From contig ONKL01000021.1 of NCBI GenBank assembly GCA_900318395.1, positions 1 through 45,657 on the forward strand: 45,657 bases of DNA, in the 5' to 3' direction. Shown here piece after piece: positions 15,095 to 24,303 of this stretch (its first letter is position 1; each line of letters begins with the position of its first letter). Origin of the DNA: an uncultured Prevotella sp. (GTDB lineage: Bacteria; Bacteroidota; Bacteroidia; Bacteroidales; Bacteroidaceae). The position numbers and the translations under genes are program-made. The notes under the pieces are model-generated. The model ran no database searches. It was given only the letters and a program-made list of their open reading frames with translations, and was not told the origin of the DNA.

Positions 15095-16599
15095 AAGAAT
15101 CCGTCATCATCATAGGAGCTGGTCTTGGAGGACTCTATACGGGAGCCATCCTCGCCAAAGAGGGACTTCAGGTTACCGTCCTTGAGAAGAATGCCACCAT
15201 CGGAGGTGGTCTCCAGACGTTTCAACGTTTCGGAGAAACCTTCGACACTGGCATGCACGTCATCGGAGGCATGCAGCAGGGTGGCAACATCCGCAAGATA
15301 TGCCAGTACCTGGGCATCCTCAGTGAAGTGAAAGTACGCGATGTGGATGACGACTGCACAGACCGTCTGTACTTCGCCGAAGACAAGACCTATTATACGA
15401 TTGCCAAAGGCAAGGAGGGATTTGTAGCCTCACTGGCCAAAGTCTTTCCTCAGGAAGAAGAGAATCTGAAACACTATGTCGAGGCCATTTATCATCTGAC
15501 GGGGCAATTCGACCTATTTAACCTCCGTCCTTCCGAAAAGCAGCATAACCTCCTCACCTATTCTGACGATGTACTGCTGTCGGCAGAGGGGTTCATCGCC
15601 AAGTATATTCACGACAGGCGTCTCCGCAGCGTGCTGGCTTATATGAACCCGCTCTATGGAGGTCGTAAGGACCAGACGCCTGCTTATATCCATGCCATCA
15701 TCTGTTCACTCTATATCAACGGTGCAAGTCGCTTCGTCGATGGTAGCCAACATTATGCCGATGCACTGGCCAAGGTTATCACAGAGCGAGGCGGGCGAGT
15801 ATTGGCAAATGAAGGTGTAGACTGGATAGAAGTCAAAGACCGTCATGTAGACTTTGTGAAGACCCGAAAGGGCACCTATACAGCCGATTATTACATCTCT
15901 GACATCCACCCTTGTACACTGCTGACGCTGATGGACGAGAAGGCATTCCCCAAGTCATATCGGGAGCGTCTGAACAATATCCCCAATGCCTATTCGGCAT
16001 TCGCACTCTACATCAAACTGAAGAAAGACAGTTTCCCCTATATCAACCACTCCGAGTACTACATGACCCGCTATGATGATATTTGGAATTTCGGACAGAG
16101 CGAGAAGTCATGGCCCATGGGATTCCTCTTCATGACCCCTCCAGATGATCATCAGCCAGCTTATGCCACAAAGGCTCTGGTGACAGTCCCGATGATCTTC
16201 GAGGAAGTGCAGCAATGGGCTGATACGACTGTGGGGCATCGAGGCGACGACTATCTGAAATGGAAGGAAGAGAAGACCGCTGTCCTGTTGAGGAAGATTG
16301 AGGAGATGCATCCGGGCTTCGGTGATTGCATTGAGGCCGTCAACGCATCCTCGCCTCTTACCATCCGCGATTTCTATGGGGTGAAAGAGGGCAGCATCTG
16401 TGGCTTCAGTAAGGATTACAAGAACATCGCGCTGTCGCAGGTTCCCGTCATCACAAAGATCAGCAACCTTTTGCTGACAGGTCAGAACAACAACCTGCAT
16501 GGTTTCTGCGGTGTTACTCTGACTGCCATCAATACTTGTGAGGCTATCCTCGGGCAGAATGTCATTATCAATAAGATTAACGAAACAGTAAGAAGTTAG
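15091..16599 (+). CDS. CrtI/RetSat-like FAD-dependent polyene oxidoreductase 2
   Basis: A 502-residue paralogue of the gene before it, with IIGAGLGGLYTG at 8-19, GGGLQTF, TGMHVIGG and a C-terminal LTGQNNNLHGFCG. Both proteins share the TGMHxIG segment and the same length, so this is a tandem duplication that has diverged widely. Two consecutive steps, or a heterodimer as in some carotenoid desaturases and isomerases, are both possible. The ATG overlaps the previous stop as ATGA. No organelle-type extension or missing FAD residue was seen. Confidence 0.88.
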   Translation: MKESVIIIGAGLGGLYTGAILAKEGLQVTVLEKNATIGGGLQTFQRFGETFDTGMHVIGGMQQGGNIRKICQYLGILSEVKVRDVDDDCTDRLYFAEDKTYYTIAKGKEGFVASLAKVFPQEEENLKHYVEAIYHLTGQFDLFNLRPSEKQHNLLTYSDDVLLSAEGFIAKYIHDRRLRSVLAYMNPLYGGRKDQTPAYIHAIICSLYINGASRFVDGSQHYADALAKVITERGGRVLANEGVDWIEVKDRHVDFVKTRKGTYTADYYISDIHPCTLLTLMDEKAFPKSYRERLNNIPNAYSAFALYIKLKKDSFPYINHSEYYMTRYDDIWNFGQSEKSWPMGFLFMTPPDDHQPAYATKALVTVPMIFEEVQQWADTTVGHRGDDYLKWKEEKTAVLLRKIEEMHPGFGDCIEAVNASSPLTIRDFYGVKEGSICGFSKDYKNIALSQVPVITKISNLLLTGQNNNLHGFCGVTLTAINTCEAILGQNVIINKINETVRS

Positions 16600-16603
16600 G
16601 AAG

Positions 16604-17446
16604 ATGAGAAAGATTATATTCATACTGATGGCTCTTAGCCTTTCACTTTTCGCTTCTGCTGAATCAGTGAATATCTGGGAGGGAACTTCGTGCAACCAGA
16701 AGGTGCTGCTGACGCCCTATATTGCTGACGATTCTGATGGAGTCTCTATCATCGTCTGTCCTGGAGGCAGCTATTTCTGGCACGATATCGAGACCGAGGG
16801 ACATGGCGTAGCCAAATGGCTGCAGGCCAATGGCATCTCGGCCTTCGTGCTCAATTATCGCACTGCCTACGTACCAGCTTTCATCACTCACTTCAGATAC
16901 ATCTTTCGCGGCAACAGATACCCAGATCCTCAGGACGATCTGCGACAGACGATCCACTACCTCAGAGCGCATGCTGCCACCTATGGCATCCACCCCGAAA
17001 AGATCGGAGCGATGGGATTCTCAGCAGGCGGACATCTGGTCATGTCGTCGGCAGAGCTCTTCGACCCTCAAGACTGGCCTGCCTTCATCGTACCCGTCTA
17101 TCCCGTTGTGACGATGACGGACAAGTGTGTCCATAAACGCTCGCGTCGCGGACTCCTTGGCGACTCCAAGAAAGGTAACACCGACCTGAAGGAGCTACTC
17201 TCGCTAGAGAAACATGTGCCTGCCGACTGTCCTCCTGTGTTCCTTGTCAATTGTACCGACGATCCCGTCGTCGATTATCGTAACTCAGAACTGCTCGACT
17301 CGGCCCTTACCGCCAAGGCTGTCCCCCATCGGTATATCCAATATAAGACTGGAGGCCACGGATTCGGTGCCAGCGACACCAAGGGCACCCCAGAGTGCCG
17401 ACAGTGGAAACAACAGTTCCTAAAATGGCTTAAAACAATTATCTGA
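16604..17446 (+). CDS. Secreted alpha/beta hydrolase (acetyl-esterase-like)
   Basis: 280 residues with a signal peptide (MRKIIFILMALSLSLFASA). The alpha/beta hydrolase features are in order: the oxyanion-side motif CPGGSYFWHD (52-61), nucleophile Ser140 in GFSAGGH, an Asp near 220 in CTDDPVV, and His252 in TGGHGFG. The pattern resembles secreted carbohydrate or acyl esterases. It sits four bases after the oxidoreductase and one base before the acyltransferase, so it belongs to the operon. It may deacylate the product or an intermediate in the periplasm. The fold is clear; the substrate is unknown. Confidence 0.85.
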   Translation: MRKIIFILMALSLSLFASAESVNIWEGTSCNQKVLLTPYIADDSDGVSIIVCPGGSYFWHDIETEGHGVAKWLQANGISAFVLNYRTAYVPAFITHFRYIFRGNRYPDPQDDLRQTIHYLRAHAATYGIHPEKIGAMGFSAGGHLVMSSAELFDPQDWPAFIVPVYPVVTMTDKCVHKRSRRGLLGDSKKGNTDLKELLSLEKHVPADCPPVFLVNCTDDPVVDYRNSELLDSALTAKAVPHRYIQYKTGGHGFGASDTKGTPECRQWKQQFLKWLKTII

Positions 17447-17447
17447 T

Positions 17448-18575
17448 ATGGAAAAGAACCCTCAATTCGACGACATCCGTCCTTATTATGAAGAGGAGAT
17501 CCCAGCTGCCATGCAGCGTATCGCTACCAACGATGTATTCCCCCTGTTGGCCTCCTTCGTCTATCCTGGTGAATCCATCGAGAAGATCAGGGAACGCGTC
17601 TGTGCCTTCACCACTACCAAGGAGTTCCAGCACGACACGATGCGTCGTGTCAACGAACAGGTCATCGCCCGTAGCACCACTGGAGCTACCATCTCTGGAC
17701 TTGACCGTCTCGACCCTGACAAGAACTATCTCTTCGTCTCAAATCACCGCGATATTATGCTCGATGCCAGTCTGCTACAGTATTTCTTTGTGATTAACGG
17801 CTTCGAGACCACAGAGATCACCTTCGGTGCCAACCTCATGATGAATCCTGTCGTGATCGATGTAGGCAAGAGTAATAAGATGTTCCGCGTAGAGCGCCCA
17901 GGCGGCGATTTGAAGGAATTCTACAGAAAATCGCTCCACCTGTCGGAATACATCCGCTATACCATCAAGGAGAAGAAACAGTCCGTATGGATAGCCCAGC
18001 GCAACGGACGCACGAAGAACGGTATCGACGCTACCGATCAGGGTATCATCAAGATGTTCTGCATGAGCGAGCCCCATAATAAGATCAAGGCTTTGGCCGA
18101 TCTGCACATCGCCCCTGTGGCCATCTCCTATGAGTGGGAGCCGTGCGACATCCTGAAGGCACTCGAACTCTATGAGTCGCAATACACCCGCTATACCAAG
18201 AAGCCAGGTGAGGATCTGAACAGCATCCTCACGGGTATCATGCAGCAGAAAGGTCGTGTGCACATCGAACTTTGCCAACCCATCTCCGTCGCAGAGCTCT
18301 CAGCATTCGAGAATCAGACGAATAATGAGTACCATAAGTCTGTAGCCAAACTGATTGATCGGCGTATCAACACCAACTACAGGCTCTACCCCAACAACTA
18401 CATCGCCCACGACCTGCTCTACGGCAACACGAAGTACCGCGACATGTATACCGACGAACAATACGAAACCTTCCAAAAGCGGCTGTCGAAACTCGACAAA
18501 TACGATACCTGTGATATCGACCGTCTCAAGGAAATCTTCGTAGGCATCTATTCAAACCCTGTCGATAATCGATAA
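17448..18575 (+). CDS. PlsC-like acyltransferase of the large cytosolic type
   Basis: A 375-residue acyltransferase. The motif SNHRDIMLDA (98-107) fits the His-centred block of glycerophosphate/lysophospholipid acyltransferases with an HX5D spacing, and is followed by FRVERPGGD and VWIAQRNGRTKNG, which corresponds to the FPEG block. No membrane segment is obvious. It is the third acyltransferase of the cluster. It may acylate the lipid anchor or glycan of the polyene product. The start ATG lies a single base after the esterase stop. Confidence 0.82.
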   Translation: MEKNPQFDDIRPYYEEEIPAAMQRIATNDVFPLLASFVYPGESIEKIRERVCAFTTTKEFQHDTMRRVNEQVIARSTTGATISGLDRLDPDKNYLFVSNHRDIMLDASLLQYFFVINGFETTEITFGANLMMNPVVIDVGKSNKMFRVERPGGDLKEFYRKSLHLSEYIRYTIKEKKQSVWIAQRNGRTKNGIDATDQGIIKMFCMSEPHNKIKALADLHIAPVAISYEWEPCDILKALELYESQYTRYTKKPGEDLNSILTGIMQQKGRVHIELCQPISVAELSAFENQTNNEYHKSVAKLIDRRINTNYRLYPNNYIAHDLLYGNTKYRDMYTDEQYETFQKRLSKLDKYDTCDIDRLKEIFVGIYSNPVDNR

Positions 18576-18587
18576 TCTCGCGCAGTG

Positions 18588-21362
18588 ATGACAGGATTGG
18601 TTGTACAAATATACAGATACCTCAGGCACCACCGCCTATGGCTGGTGCTCTCACTGCTGGTTGTCACTGCGGCTCTATCGCTGTTAGTGTTCCATCAGAC
18701 CTATAAGGAGGACATCTCAGATTTCCTGCCTCTGAACAACAAATACAACCATGCCCTTCGAGTGTATCAGGACATCTCAGGAGCAAACCGCATCCTTGCC
18801 ATCTTCCAATATAAAGATACGACCCAGACTGATCCTGATACCATCTGTGCTGCCATCGACAGCTTCGTCAGTATCGTGGGCGATCCGGAATCATTAGAGC
18901 TGACGAGTCAGATTGATTTAGAACGCGTCGCTGAAATCACCAGTTTCGTCTACGACAACATCCCTTACTTTCTGACAGCTCCCGATTATGCCCGTATTGA
19001 CAGTATCTTAGCAGGCGACAATTATGTGGAGCGCCAGATAGCAGCCGACAAACAGATGCTGATGTTTCCTGTGTCTGGGTTGCTCTCTGAAAACTTCCAG
19101 CGCGATCCTCTGAACCTTTTCACACCCGTTGTGGCCCAGCTGCAACAGAAGCAGACCGATATCAGATACGAGAATTACGATGGCTATATCTTTTCTGCGG
19201 ACATGCAGCGTGCCATCGTGATGATGAATTCACCCTATGGTGCCAGTGAGACAGAAAAGAACACAGCACTCCTTGAACGTTTGGAACAATGCGCCAGAGA
19301 GACAGAGCACCAAGTACCAGCTGTCAGCATCCATTTCATCGGAGGTCCTGTCATCGCTGTAGGCAATTCCAGCCAGATCAAGACCGATAGTCTCGTAGCC
19401 GTTCTCCTAGCCATTGTACTGATTGTTGCCTTATTATTCTTCGTTTTCCGGAATGTCTGGAATCTGTTACTCATCGTGCTCTCCACCGCCTGGGGCTGGC
19501 TCTTTGCGATGGGAGCCCTTGCGCTTATCCACAATCAGGTATCCGTGATTGTCATCGGCATCTCTTCGGTCATCCTCGGCATTGCCGTCAATTATCCTCT
19601 TCACCTCATTGCCCATCTGCAGCATACCCCCGACATCAAGTCGGCACTGAAGGAGATTGTCATGCCTCTAGTGGTAGGCAATATCACCACTGTGGGTGCC
19701 TTTCTCGCCCTTGTACCACTCAAATCCGTAGCTCTGCGCGATCTCGGTCTTTTCAGTTCCTTGCTACTCATCGGCACCATTCTATTTGTGTTGATCTATC
19801 TGCCTCATCTGATAGCTTCCGGAACGACTCAAAAAGCACATAACATCTTCAGCCGCATCAGCGATTTCTCTTTTGAAAACAAACGATGGATTGTCAACAC
19901 CACCATCCTGCTCACCATCGTATTTGGCTATTTCAGCTTCCAGACGGATTTCGATGCCAACATAAGCCACATCAACTACATGACTGATGCGCAGAAGGCT
20001 GATATGGCTTATTTCTCATCATCTTCAAATGCAAATCAGGTCTATGTCGTATCGTCGGACACACTGATGGATGGTGCACTCGACAAGAGTCTGCAACTCC
20101 AGCCTTTCCTCAGCGACTTGCAACAACAAGGTTTAGTTGCCGACATTCAGAGTTGCAGTCAGTTCCTCTGTTCCAAGGCAGAGCAGGCACAGCGCCTCGC
20201 CCTTTGGCATTCGTTCATTGAGAGACATGGTAGCGTGCTCGAGTCTTCTGTCAAAGATGCAGCCCGTCGCGAAGGATTCGCCCAAGGAACCTTCGACGAT
20301 TTCTTCCGTTTGCTCCATACCCCTTATGAGCAACAAGCAGCCAACTACTTTACCCCACTGACATCCACCATTTTCACGTCAAATCTTACGGCTGACAGTA
20401 TCCATCGAAAATACAACGTCATCTCAGTGCTCAAGGTTGCCCCTGATCATATCAACGATGTCGTCAGCAGAATCGATAACGCTTCACTCGGGAGTTACGC
20501 TTTCGACGTGACGAGCATGAACTCATCTATCGCCACGCGCCTCTCTGATGATTTCAACTATATCGGTTGGGCCTGTGGACTCATCGTGTTCTTATTTCTG
20601 TGGTTTTCTTTAGGTTCGCTTGAACTGGCCCTGCTATCCTTCCTCCCGATGGCAATCAGCTGGATATGGATCCTCGGCATGATGGCACTGCTGGATATTC
20701 AGTTCAATGTGGTGAACATCATTCTCGCCACCTTCATCTTCGGACAAGGCGACGACTACACCATCTTTATGACAGAGGGATGCCAGTATGAATATGCTTA
20801 CCGGCGCAAGATGCTCGCTTCCTATAAGAACAGTATCATCATCTCAGCTATCATCATGTTCATCGGCATCGGCACACTCATCTTTGCCAAGCACCCCGCC
20901 CTCCATTCGTTGGCTCAGGTCACTATCATCGGCATGTTCTCTGTGGTGCTGATGGCTTACCTCTTTCCACCTCTCATCTTCAACTGGCTGGTAAAGGATC
21001 AACACGGTTACCGCCTGCGCCCTCTTACCTTGAAAACACTTCTCGGTTTCAAACCCGACAACGATCATATCAGCATTGTCAGAGACCGCTATCGCTACAA
21101 GGGAGTCGAAATCTTCACTGCCGTCAAGAAGAACCTCGCCCACGTCACAGAACCAATAGAAATTCCAGAACTTACTGAAAGGGCACAAGAAGAAACAACC
21201 ATTTACCTCACTGACGATAGTTGGGGCGAAATATCCCTTCTCATCGCCCTTGAGCACCCCGATATGACCTTTATCGCCACCATGTCAGATGAAGATCATC
21301 TCACCGTAGCCACACACAGTGCCTCCGCCCTCGCACCCAACCTCTCCTTCAGGCTCGGATAA
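18588..21362 (+). CDS. MMPL/RND-family lipid exporter
   Basis: About 924 residues with the RND arrangement: one helix (near 16-34), a periplasmic loop to about 260, five helices (about 265-410), another single helix (about 435-452), a second loop, and five helices (about 655-810), then a cytosolic tail. The helix with FGQGDDYTIFM carries the acidic pair expected for proton coupling. MMPL exporters are a standard part of aryl polyene clusters and move polyene lipids out of the inner membrane, with the LolA-like protein as likely partner. ATG 18588 is preferred to GTG 18585. It is the last gene before an internal promoter. Confidence 0.9.
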   Translation: MTGLVVQIYRYLRHHRLWLVLSLLVVTAALSLLVFHQTYKEDISDFLPLNNKYNHALRVYQDISGANRILAIFQYKDTTQTDPDTICAAIDSFVSIVGDPESLELTSQIDLERVAEITSFVYDNIPYFLTAPDYARIDSILAGDNYVERQIAADKQMLMFPVSGLLSENFQRDPLNLFTPVVAQLQQKQTDIRYENYDGYIFSADMQRAIVMMNSPYGASETEKNTALLERLEQCARETEHQVPAVSIHFIGGPVIAVGNSSQIKTDSLVAVLLAIVLIVALLFFVFRNVWNLLLIVLSTAWGWLFAMGALALIHNQVSVIVIGISSVILGIAVNYPLHLIAHLQHTPDIKSALKEIVMPLVVGNITTVGAFLALVPLKSVALRDLGLFSSLLLIGTILFVLIYLPHLIASGTTQKAHNIFSRISDFSFENKRWIVNTTILLTIVFGYFSFQTDFDANISHINYMTDAQKADMAYFSSSSNANQVYVVSSDTLMDGALDKSLQLQPFLSDLQQQGLVADIQSCSQFLCSKAEQAQRLALWHSFIERHGSVLESSVKDAARREGFAQGTFDDFFRLLHTPYEQQAANYFTPLTSTIFTSNLTADSIHRKYNVISVLKVAPDHINDVVSRIDNASLGSYAFDVTSMNSSIATRLSDDFNYIGWACGLIVFLFLWFSLGSLELALLSFLPMAISWIWILGMMALLDIQFNVVNIILATFIFGQGDDYTIFMTEGCQYEYAYRRKMLASYKNSIIISAIIMFIGIGTLIFAKHPALHSLAQVTIIGMFSVVLMAYLFPPLIFNWLVKDQHGYRLRPLTLKTLLGFKPDNDHISIVRDRYRYKGVEIFTAVKKNLAHVTEPIEIPELTERAQEETTIYLTDDSWGEISLLIALEHPDMTFIATMSDEDHLTVATHSASALAPNLSFRLG

Positions 21363-21376
21363 AACTCTATGATAAA

Positions 21377-21408
21377 TTTGGAAGATTGGAAGAAAGTTCG
21401 TACCTTTG
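21377..21408 (+). promoter_or_regulatory. Internal Bacteroidetes-type promoter before ACP 3
   Basis: TTTG at 21377-21380, a 20-base spacer, and TACCTTTG at 21401-21408. Transcription would start near 21415, which excludes the apparent TTG start at 21406 and supports ATG 21439 for the ACP. It divides the cluster into two transcription units. Confidence 0.85.
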
Positions 21409-21438
21409 CAGCCGATTATTATAAATAAGGTACGCACG

Positions 21439-21666
21439 ATGAAAGAAAAGATAAGGACCATGCTGGAGGATGCACTGCCACTGGTGGACTTCGATTCAGA
21501 CTTCCTGTTCAGTGAGCTCGACTCTTTGGGTGTAACTACCATCCTGATGATGCTCTCTGATGAATTCGGTATCAAACTGGAGGCACAGGACGCTACACCC
21601 AAGAACTTGAAGACGCTGGATAGCATCGTCAGTATGGTTGAGAAGAAAATCAGCGAAAAGAAGTGA
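21439..21666 (+). CDS. Acyl carrier protein 3
   Basis: 75 residues from ATG 21439, preceded by a purine-rich AATAAGG about 9 bases upstream. The attachment motif is SELDSLGV with Ser29. A longer frame from TTG 21406 would begin inside the -7 promoter box, so it is rejected. Its last codons overlap the GTG of the acyl ligase (GTGA), which suggests that this ACP is the loading partner of that ligase. It is shorter and less acidic at the end than ACP 2. Confidence 0.88.
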   Translation: MKEKIRTMLEDALPLVDFDSDFLFSELDSLGVTTILMMLSDEFGIKLEAQDATPKNLKTLDSIVSMVEKKISEKK

Positions 21667-22988
21667 TACTTGAAGACTATCTGGAAATAAACGCTAAACG
21701 TTATCCGAAGAAAACGGCTGTTGTCTGCGGTGAAGAGGTGTGTACCTACGAGGCACTCTACGAACGGGTGCTCACCAGGACGGAAGTGCTGAAGAATCTC
21801 TACCACTCTGGACAGATCGTTGCCCTGAGAGCCTACCCGACGGTGGCATATCTCGTGGAGTACTTCGCTCTGCACAAGGCTGGCTGCGTGGCTGCTCCCC
21901 TGGAGCGCGACATGCCCGAAGCGACTTTCCAGCAAATAGCCCAATGGCTGGGGGCTAATACGACCCCTGAGGGTACGGCTGACATTCTCTATACGACAGG
22001 CACTACAGGCAGGTCGAAGGGGGTGATGATCAGTCATCGCACCATCATAGCAGATGCTGAGAACCTCATCGACGGCCAAGGTTTTACCCATGAGTTGGCT
22101 TTTGTGGTGAACGGACCTCTGAACCATATCGGCAGTCTGTCGAAGATATACCCCGTCGTCATGCTGGGGGCTACCTTGATGATCGTTGACGGACTGAAGG
22201 ATATGAATAAGTTCTTCGCAGCCTTCGACTATCCGGCTGAGAAGATGGCAACTTTCCTCGTGCCTGCCAGCATCAGGATGCTCATACAGTTCAGCGGAGA
22301 ACAACTCGCAAGGTATGCCGACAAGATAGATTTCATCGAGACTGGGGCTGCTGCCATCTCACAGGCTGACATGGAGGCGTTGTGCCAACTGCTGCCAAAG
22401 ACGAGGCTCTACAACACTTACGCCTCGACGGAGACGGGTATCATTGCCACCTATAATTATAACAGTGGCAAGTGCGTAGCGGGCTGTCTGGGCAGACCCA
22501 TGAAGCACTCGAAGCTCATGATCACCAAGGACGGACTGATTGCCTGTCAGGGTGACACGCTGATGAGCGGCTACGTGGGTGATCCAGAAAGAACGGCCTC
22601 GATCTTGAGGGATGGCACCGTATATACGTCTGACATCGGCATGATCGATGAGGACGGGCTGTTGCACCTGAAGGGGCGCGAGGATGACGTGATCAACGTG
22701 GGGGGCTTCAAGGTGGCTCCCACTGAGGTGGAAGACGCTGCTATGTCATACTCCAAGCTGAAGGACTGTATCTGCATTGCCGCTGAGCACCCCATCACAG
22801 GGCGTGCCTTGAAACTGCTCGTGGTGATGAACGACGGGGAGCGACTGAACAAGCGCGAACTGGCGCTGCACCTGAAAGAGCGGCTGGAACCCTACAAGGT
22901 GCCTATGCTCTACGAACAGGTGGAAAAAGTGGCCAGGACCTTCAATGGCAAACTTGACAGGAAGAAATATACATTAAACATTAAATAA
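21663..22988 (+). CDS. Acyl-ACP/acyl-CoA synthetase (ANL family)
   Basis: 441 residues, short for an adenylate-forming ligase but with the core motifs: the ATP-binding loop ILYTTGTTGRSKG (108-120), YASTETG, the hinge region LKGREDDVINVGG, and the C-terminal catalytic Lys430 in NGKLDRKK. It should activate a carboxylic acid starter as an adenylate and load it on an ACP, probably the one it overlaps. In aryl polyene loci this enzyme activates the aryl acid starter. No gene making such an acid is present in the window, so the substrate may be imported or made elsewhere. Confidence 0.9.
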   Translation: MILEDYLEINAKRYPKKTAVVCGEEVCTYEALYERVLTRTEVLKNLYHSGQIVALRAYPTVAYLVEYFALHKAGCVAAPLERDMPEATFQQIAQWLGANTTPEGTADILYTTGTTGRSKGVMISHRTIIADAENLIDGQGFTHELAFVVNGPLNHIGSLSKIYPVVMLGATLMIVDGLKDMNKFFAAFDYPAEKMATFLVPASIRMLIQFSGEQLARYADKIDFIETGAAAISQADMEALCQLLPKTRLYNTYASTETGIIATYNYNSGKCVAGCLGRPMKHSKLMITKDGLIACQGDTLMSGYVGDPERTASILRDGTVYTSDIGMIDEDGLLHLKGREDDVINVGGFKVAPTEVEDAAMSYSKLKDCICIAAEHPITGRALKLLVVMNDGERLNKRELALHLKERLEPYKVPMLYEQVEKVARTFNGKLDRKKYTLNIK

Positions 22989-22992
22989 TTTA

Positions 22993-24297
22993 GTGGAAGT
23001 ATCGGATTATAACTCATGGAGATACCGGCTCACGAAGGACTATCTGAAGTTCATTTATGAGCAGTTGCTGGTGCGCCATCGCTATACGATGGGACTGGAG
23101 AAGCTGCCCCAGAAGGGTGAGCGGTACTTCATCGTGTGTAATCATCAGAACACGGCCAATGACCCGCTGAATATCGTATTCTCACTGCCACAGCGACAGC
23201 ATATCTGTGCAATGGCAAGGGCAAACGTGTTCACCGTGAACCCTGTGTTCACACGATTCCTCTACTGGATAGGTCTGCTGCCAGCCTTCCGCTTCGGTTG
23301 GGAAGGGGCTGATGGACTGGAGAGCAATTTCGACTCTTTCGACATTGTGGCGGAGCGTATCAATGCCGGCTTCCCCGTGATTGTTTTTCCCGAGGCGGGA
23401 CATACTCAGGGGCACTATCTGGACAGGTTTACGACGGGCACCGTGCGCATGGCCTTCCATGCGGCTAAGTTCAGTGCCTGGAAGGAGGATGTGAAGATTG
23501 TTCCGACAGCCCATCACTATAGCGACTACTTCGACCTGCACACCGACTTCTTATGGATGATTGACGACCCTATTTCGTTGAAGCCGTATTACAAGGCTTA
23601 TCAGGATCATCCTAACAATGTGATGCGCGATATCACCCATGAGATCAGAAACCGCATCCAGCGAATGATGCTCGATGAGGGTATCGACGACTATGAAGAG
23701 AAAGACTACTTGAGATGCTCAGCCTTGAATCCTGCCACCCTGCAGCAACTGACACTGCCAGAGCGACTGGAAGCCGACAAACGGTTTATCAACATGCTGA
23801 ACGAACACCCTAAGAAGGCTGAGATCATAGCACTGACAGCACAACTCAAGGCGAAGGAACAGCAGACTGGTGTAGACGATACGACGGTGGCCCTGCGCCC
23901 AGGATGGCTGAAGTGCGTTCTGTGGATACTGGTGCTTCTGGCTCTGCTGCCCTGCTGGGTGGTAAGCTTATGGCCGCAAGGCATCTGCTACAGTCTGCCA
24001 CCAAGACTGATCCACGAAGACAAGATGTTTACAAACTCCTATCGGTATGTCATGTCTGCGCTATTCCTCTACCCTCTCTTTGCCCTCCTCACCTTGTTGG
24101 TAATGGGCATCGGCTGGGGACTGTGGTGGCAGGCGCTGGTGTGGATCTTGCTATGGGTGCCTCTGGGTAAATTCTGCTGGTGGTATTACCAACGGCTGAG
24201 ACAGACCAAGCGCAACCTCTACTACCTGTTGAAGCCTGGCAGCATCAAGGAGATAGAAACCATCCGACAAAGAATCAGAAACATCATAACAATATAA
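22993..24297 (+). CDS. PlsC-like acyltransferase with C-terminal membrane helices
   Basis: 434 residues. The N-terminal acyltransferase domain has CNHQNTANDP (the HX5D variant of the His motif, about residue 53) and FPEAGHTQG (about 135-143). Near 305-330 and 355-410 there are hydrophobic stretches, which place the C-terminus in the membrane. The start is GTG 22993, four bases after the ligase. It sits between the ligase and ACP 4 in the second transcription unit, so it may transfer the finished chain from ACP 4. Its arrangement is typical of Bacteroidetes 1-acyl-glycerol-3-phosphate acyltransferase-like proteins. Confidence 0.85.
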   Translation: MEVSDYNSWRYRLTKDYLKFIYEQLLVRHRYTMGLEKLPQKGERYFIVCNHQNTANDPLNIVFSLPQRQHICAMARANVFTVNPVFTRFLYWIGLLPAFRFGWEGADGLESNFDSFDIVAERINAGFPVIVFPEAGHTQGHYLDRFTTGTVRMAFHAAKFSAWKEDVKIVPTAHHYSDYFDLHTDFLWMIDDPISLKPYYKAYQDHPNNVMRDITHEIRNRIQRMMLDEGIDDYEEKDYLRCSALNPATLQQLTLPERLEADKRFINMLNEHPKKAEIIALTAQLKAKEQQTGVDDTTVALRPGWLKCVLWILVLLALLPCWVVSLWPQGICYSLPPRLIHEDKMFTNSYRYVMSALFLYPLFALLTLLVMGIGWGLWWQALVWILLWVPLGKFCWWYYQRLRQTKRNLYYLLKPGSIKEIETIRQRIRNIITI

Positions 24298-24303
24298 AAG
24301 ACA

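Noticed and set aside
21406-21438. Extended TTG start of ACP 3
   Set aside because: It overlaps the -7 box of a consensus promoter and so could not be in the mRNA from that promoter.
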